Source of the DNA: Anaerolineae bacterium
GTDB lineage: Bacteria > Chloroflexota > Anaerolineae > B4-G1 > SLSP01
Assembly (NCBI GenBank): GCA_021107605.1
Contig: JAIOSN010000119.1
Span: 1 to 7,919 of the forward strand
Direction: 5' to 3'
Length of the DNA stretch: 7,919 nucleotides
Shown here: positions 6,688 through 7,919 of the stretch, piece by piece
Numbering within the stretch: the first letter of the stretch is position 1
How the letters are laid out: every line of letters starts with the position of its first letter
The notes under the pieces: model-generated
Database searches by the model: none
Told to the model about the DNA's origin: nothing
The model's input: the letters and a program-made list of their open reading frames with translations, nothing else
Translations under genes and position numbers: made by a program

Positions 6688-7320
6688 CTACCCACTAACG
6701 GGGCGGTGCCACAGTAGTTCCAAACACATGTCGGATAGTTCCTCCGGAGAGGATGACATTTCTAGATCAAGGCTAAGCAATCCAATTCGGTTGACGGCAT
6801 CCATCATGCGCTCGTTGTAAACAAGGGTGCGTTTTAGAAACTTGTCAATCATTGCCTTTTCACGAAGTGTTTTTTCTTTATATTGGCTTTCATTGTAGAT
6901 TCTTTTTTCAAAGAGGTCGTTGTTGGCTGTGAGCCAAATAGCCGAGATGTTATCCAGTTTCAATGACACCACCAATTCTGGCCACAACGCCGAACCTTCC
7001 ATCACCAGGCAATCTGTTGAAAGATCTGTTGAGTGTGAAACAACAAGGGACTCAATCATAGGCCATACATTATTTTTGTAATGAAGAAGAACGTCTGTAA
7101 TAAGTTCGTCAACTGATAACGATAAATAGTGTTCAGCCACATGTTCCGGGACAGTTTTTGGTTTCATCCTCCACGGGCGTCCAGGGTGACGCGCGAGCTT
7201 GTCTGTGGAGATATGTCTCCATCCGAGCTTTAATGCTATCGAATGAGCAAGAGTTGACTTGCCTACATGTGACGTGCCACCGATAAGGATAACTCTCAAC
7301 TTGTGTACCGCCTTAATCAT
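6688..7320 (-). CDS. P-loop kinase/AAA-type ATPase, small
   Basis: A 210-residue nucleotide-binding protein. In numbering from the ATG at 7320 the Walker A motif is GGTSHVGKST (14-23, Lys21 and Ser22). ISTDKLARHPGRPW (37-50) follows as a substrate-side loop, CLVMEG (104-109) is a Walker B-like strand ending in Glu, and a basic lid-like stretch surrounds 139-153. This matches, as I recall it, an uncharacterised family of small kinases sometimes annotated as 2-phosphoglycerate kinase-like or simply AAA family ATPase. The phosphorylated substrate is unknown. A TTG one codon upstream (7323) is possible, and no clear Shine-Dalgarno sequence precedes either start. A 60-nt stretch at 6841-6900 is about 32% GC, against about 63% at 781-840 in the hydroxylase gene. 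The gene starts 14 nt after the attC-like site, as cassette genes often do. Confidence 0.85.
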   Translation of the reverse strand: MIKAVHKLRVILIGGTSHVGKSTLAHSIALKLGWRHISTDKLARHPGRPWRMKPKTVPEHVAEHYLSLSVDELITDVLLHYKNNVWPMIESLVVSHSTDLSTDCLVMEGSALWPELVVSLKLDNISAIWLTANNDLFEKRIYNESQYKEKTLREKAMIDKFLKRTLVYNERMMDAVNRIGLLSLDLEMSSSPEELSDMCLELLWHRPVSG

Positions 7321-7334
7321 CAAAGTTTCACATG

Positions 7335-7464
7335 GCCTAATGGTTGGGTTCAGTCGCTTGGCGGTTGCGGCGTGAACACCTTCACTACAGAGCTGGCTAA
7401 AATGCAGTTGAGAAATTTGGAAAGCGCCGAGATTAGCCCGGTCGGCTGAAACCGGTAGTTGGGC
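7335..7464. mobile_element. Integron attC-like recombination site (imperfect inverted repeat)
   Basis: The outer boxes are GCCTAAT (7335-7341; RYYYAAC with one mismatch) and GTTGGGC (7458-7464; a perfect GTTRRRY); they pair over 7 bp with two G-T wobbles. After 7-nt spacers on both sides, inner boxes TTCAGTCG (7349-7356) and CGGCTGAA (7443-7450) pair over 8 bp with one wobble. A third stem joins 7357-7363 to 7425-7431, and a small hairpin (7372-7385) lies in the central part. The two-box symmetry, box-like sequences and 130-nt length fit attC sites, which fold as single strands for the integron integrase. Read in the direction of the genes, the cleaved core would be ATTAGGC, with G to A at the first base, so it may be degenerate. 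No integrase gene or second attC is in the window. Confidence 0.65.
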
Positions 7465-7517
7465 GGATTTGCATTATTGTGATCCTACGCACTTATTTAC
7501 TACAATCTCTAGTTACC
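7465..7517. other. Short AT-rich spacer between peptidase end and attC-like site
   Basis: Fifty-three bases between the stop of the exported protein and the attC-like site. I see no convincing hairpin with a T-tract and no good promoter here. Confidence 0.4.
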
Positions 7518-7919
7518 TCAAGGAGCATTTCTGATTGTCACTGGTAAGTAAATCCGATACGGCAGTTGAATTCTCAGCACAGCAATCCCCAGCTGATTAG
7601 CGCTTTCGGTCGTACCGTCGAGGGACTTGTAGGCACCGATTTCATAAAAGCCAGTCTTTGTTGCGCTGAACTCGACAATCTCGTAGTTGTTATCCCAACT
7701 CGCCGAATATCCCGATGACAAGAGATTCTCATCCGGGTCCCAGACGTATAAGTTGAAATTGCTGGTTAAGGTGTCATCGCCTGATGTAGGATAGGCGGGA
7801 GGTGAATCGGCCTCCGACCACCAGGCAATTGCCACGCGAATCAGATCGCCTTGCGTAGCCCAGAAGGATTGCTTGAGCCAGTCGCCGGGCGCGGGATAGG
7901 TGCTCGTCGTGTTGACGGC
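7518..7919 (-). CDS. C-terminus of an exported protein, probably a subtilisin-like (S8) peptidase (partial)
   Basis: The frame is open to the window edge, so the 5' part is missing; 133 residues are visible. The apparent start at 7835 is an internal GTG, since the frame continues upstream with coherent sequence (TYPAPGDWLKQSFWATQGD). The visible part is a beta sandwich with VAIAWW, NFNLYVWDPDENLL, SWDNNYEIVEFSA and GFYEIGAY. This order resembles the C-terminal beta domain after the catalytic domain of S8 peptidases such as the KP-43 type, in which VNDLDL, NWD and GTYTV elements recur. No catalytic residue is in view, so the enzyme name is inferred. The protein ends YRIYLPVTIRNAP, a variant of the Tyr-Leu-Pro tail I recall at the C-termini of many secreted Chloroflexota proteins. 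It ends before the attC-like site. Confidence 0.75.
   Translation of the reverse strand, partial: AVNTTSTYPAPGDWLKQSFWATQGDLIRVAIAWWSEADSPPAYPTSGDDTLTSNFNLYVWDPDENLLSSGYSASWDNNYEIVEFSATKTGFYEIGAYKSLDGTTESANQLGIAVLRIQLPYRIYLPVTIRNAP

Noticed and set aside
6640..6700. A second attC site after the kinase gene
   Set aside because: GTTAGTG, ATTAACC and similar pieces do not fit the RYYYAAC/GTTRRRY boxes, and no matching inner boxes are present.
7518..7835. A complete 105-residue gene starting at 7835
   Set aside because: The start is an internal GTG, and the frame continues open to the window edge with sequence that fits the same beta domain, so this is the end of a longer gene.

Overview
The window reads like a moderately GC-rich environmental bacterium, most likely a Chloroflexota member of the Anaerolineae, Caldilineae or Ardenticatenia type. 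This is inferred from the C-terminal tyrosine-leucine-proline tail on an exported protein, A/G-rich dispersed motifs, and the kind of integron attC-like site present. No 16S or marker gene is available to prove it. Every gene I can support lies on the minus strand, so transcription runs from high to low coordinates.

Layout in transcription order. (1) 7919-7518: the C-terminal end of an exported protein, probably a subtilisin-like (S8) peptidase, cut by the window edge. (2) 7464-7335: a 130-nt imperfect inverted repeat with the box layout of an integron attC site. (3) 7320-6688: a small P-loop kinase/ATPase that starts 14 nt after the attC-like site and is visibly more AT-rich than the left-hand genes. 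(4) 6667-6509: a 52-codon small ORF with a GTG start, packed tightly between its neighbours. (5) 6495-4405: a lipoprotein with a ZU5-like domain and five repeats of about 80 residues, each probably closed by a disulfide. (6) 4404-4226: an intergenic spacer with a CACAGAG-type motif and a hairpin. (7) 4225-2495: a 576-residue protein whose C-terminal half looks like a nucleoside phosphorylase/nucleosidase domain. (8) 2514-2307: a tandem array of 26 exactly phased octamers that overlaps the end of gene 7. (9) 2275-29: the molybdopterin-binding large subunit of a xanthine dehydrogenase/aldehyde oxidase family enzyme.

How the genes may work together. The kinase, small ORF and lipoprotein have gaps of 20 and 13 nt and probably form one operon. 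The nucleosidase-like protein and the molybdenum hydroxylase are neighbours in the same direction. They could belong to purine or nucleobase catabolism, but the residue corresponding to the xanthine-binding Arg of the bovine enzyme appears to be Asn, so xanthine should not be assumed. The FAD and 2Fe-2S subunits expected for the hydroxylase are not in the window.

The most interesting signals are the octamer array, in which 14 of 26 units carry a stop trinucleotide on the coding strand, the attC-like site in front of an AT-rich gene, and the repeat lipoprotein in which both cysteines of a pair are lost together in one repeat.
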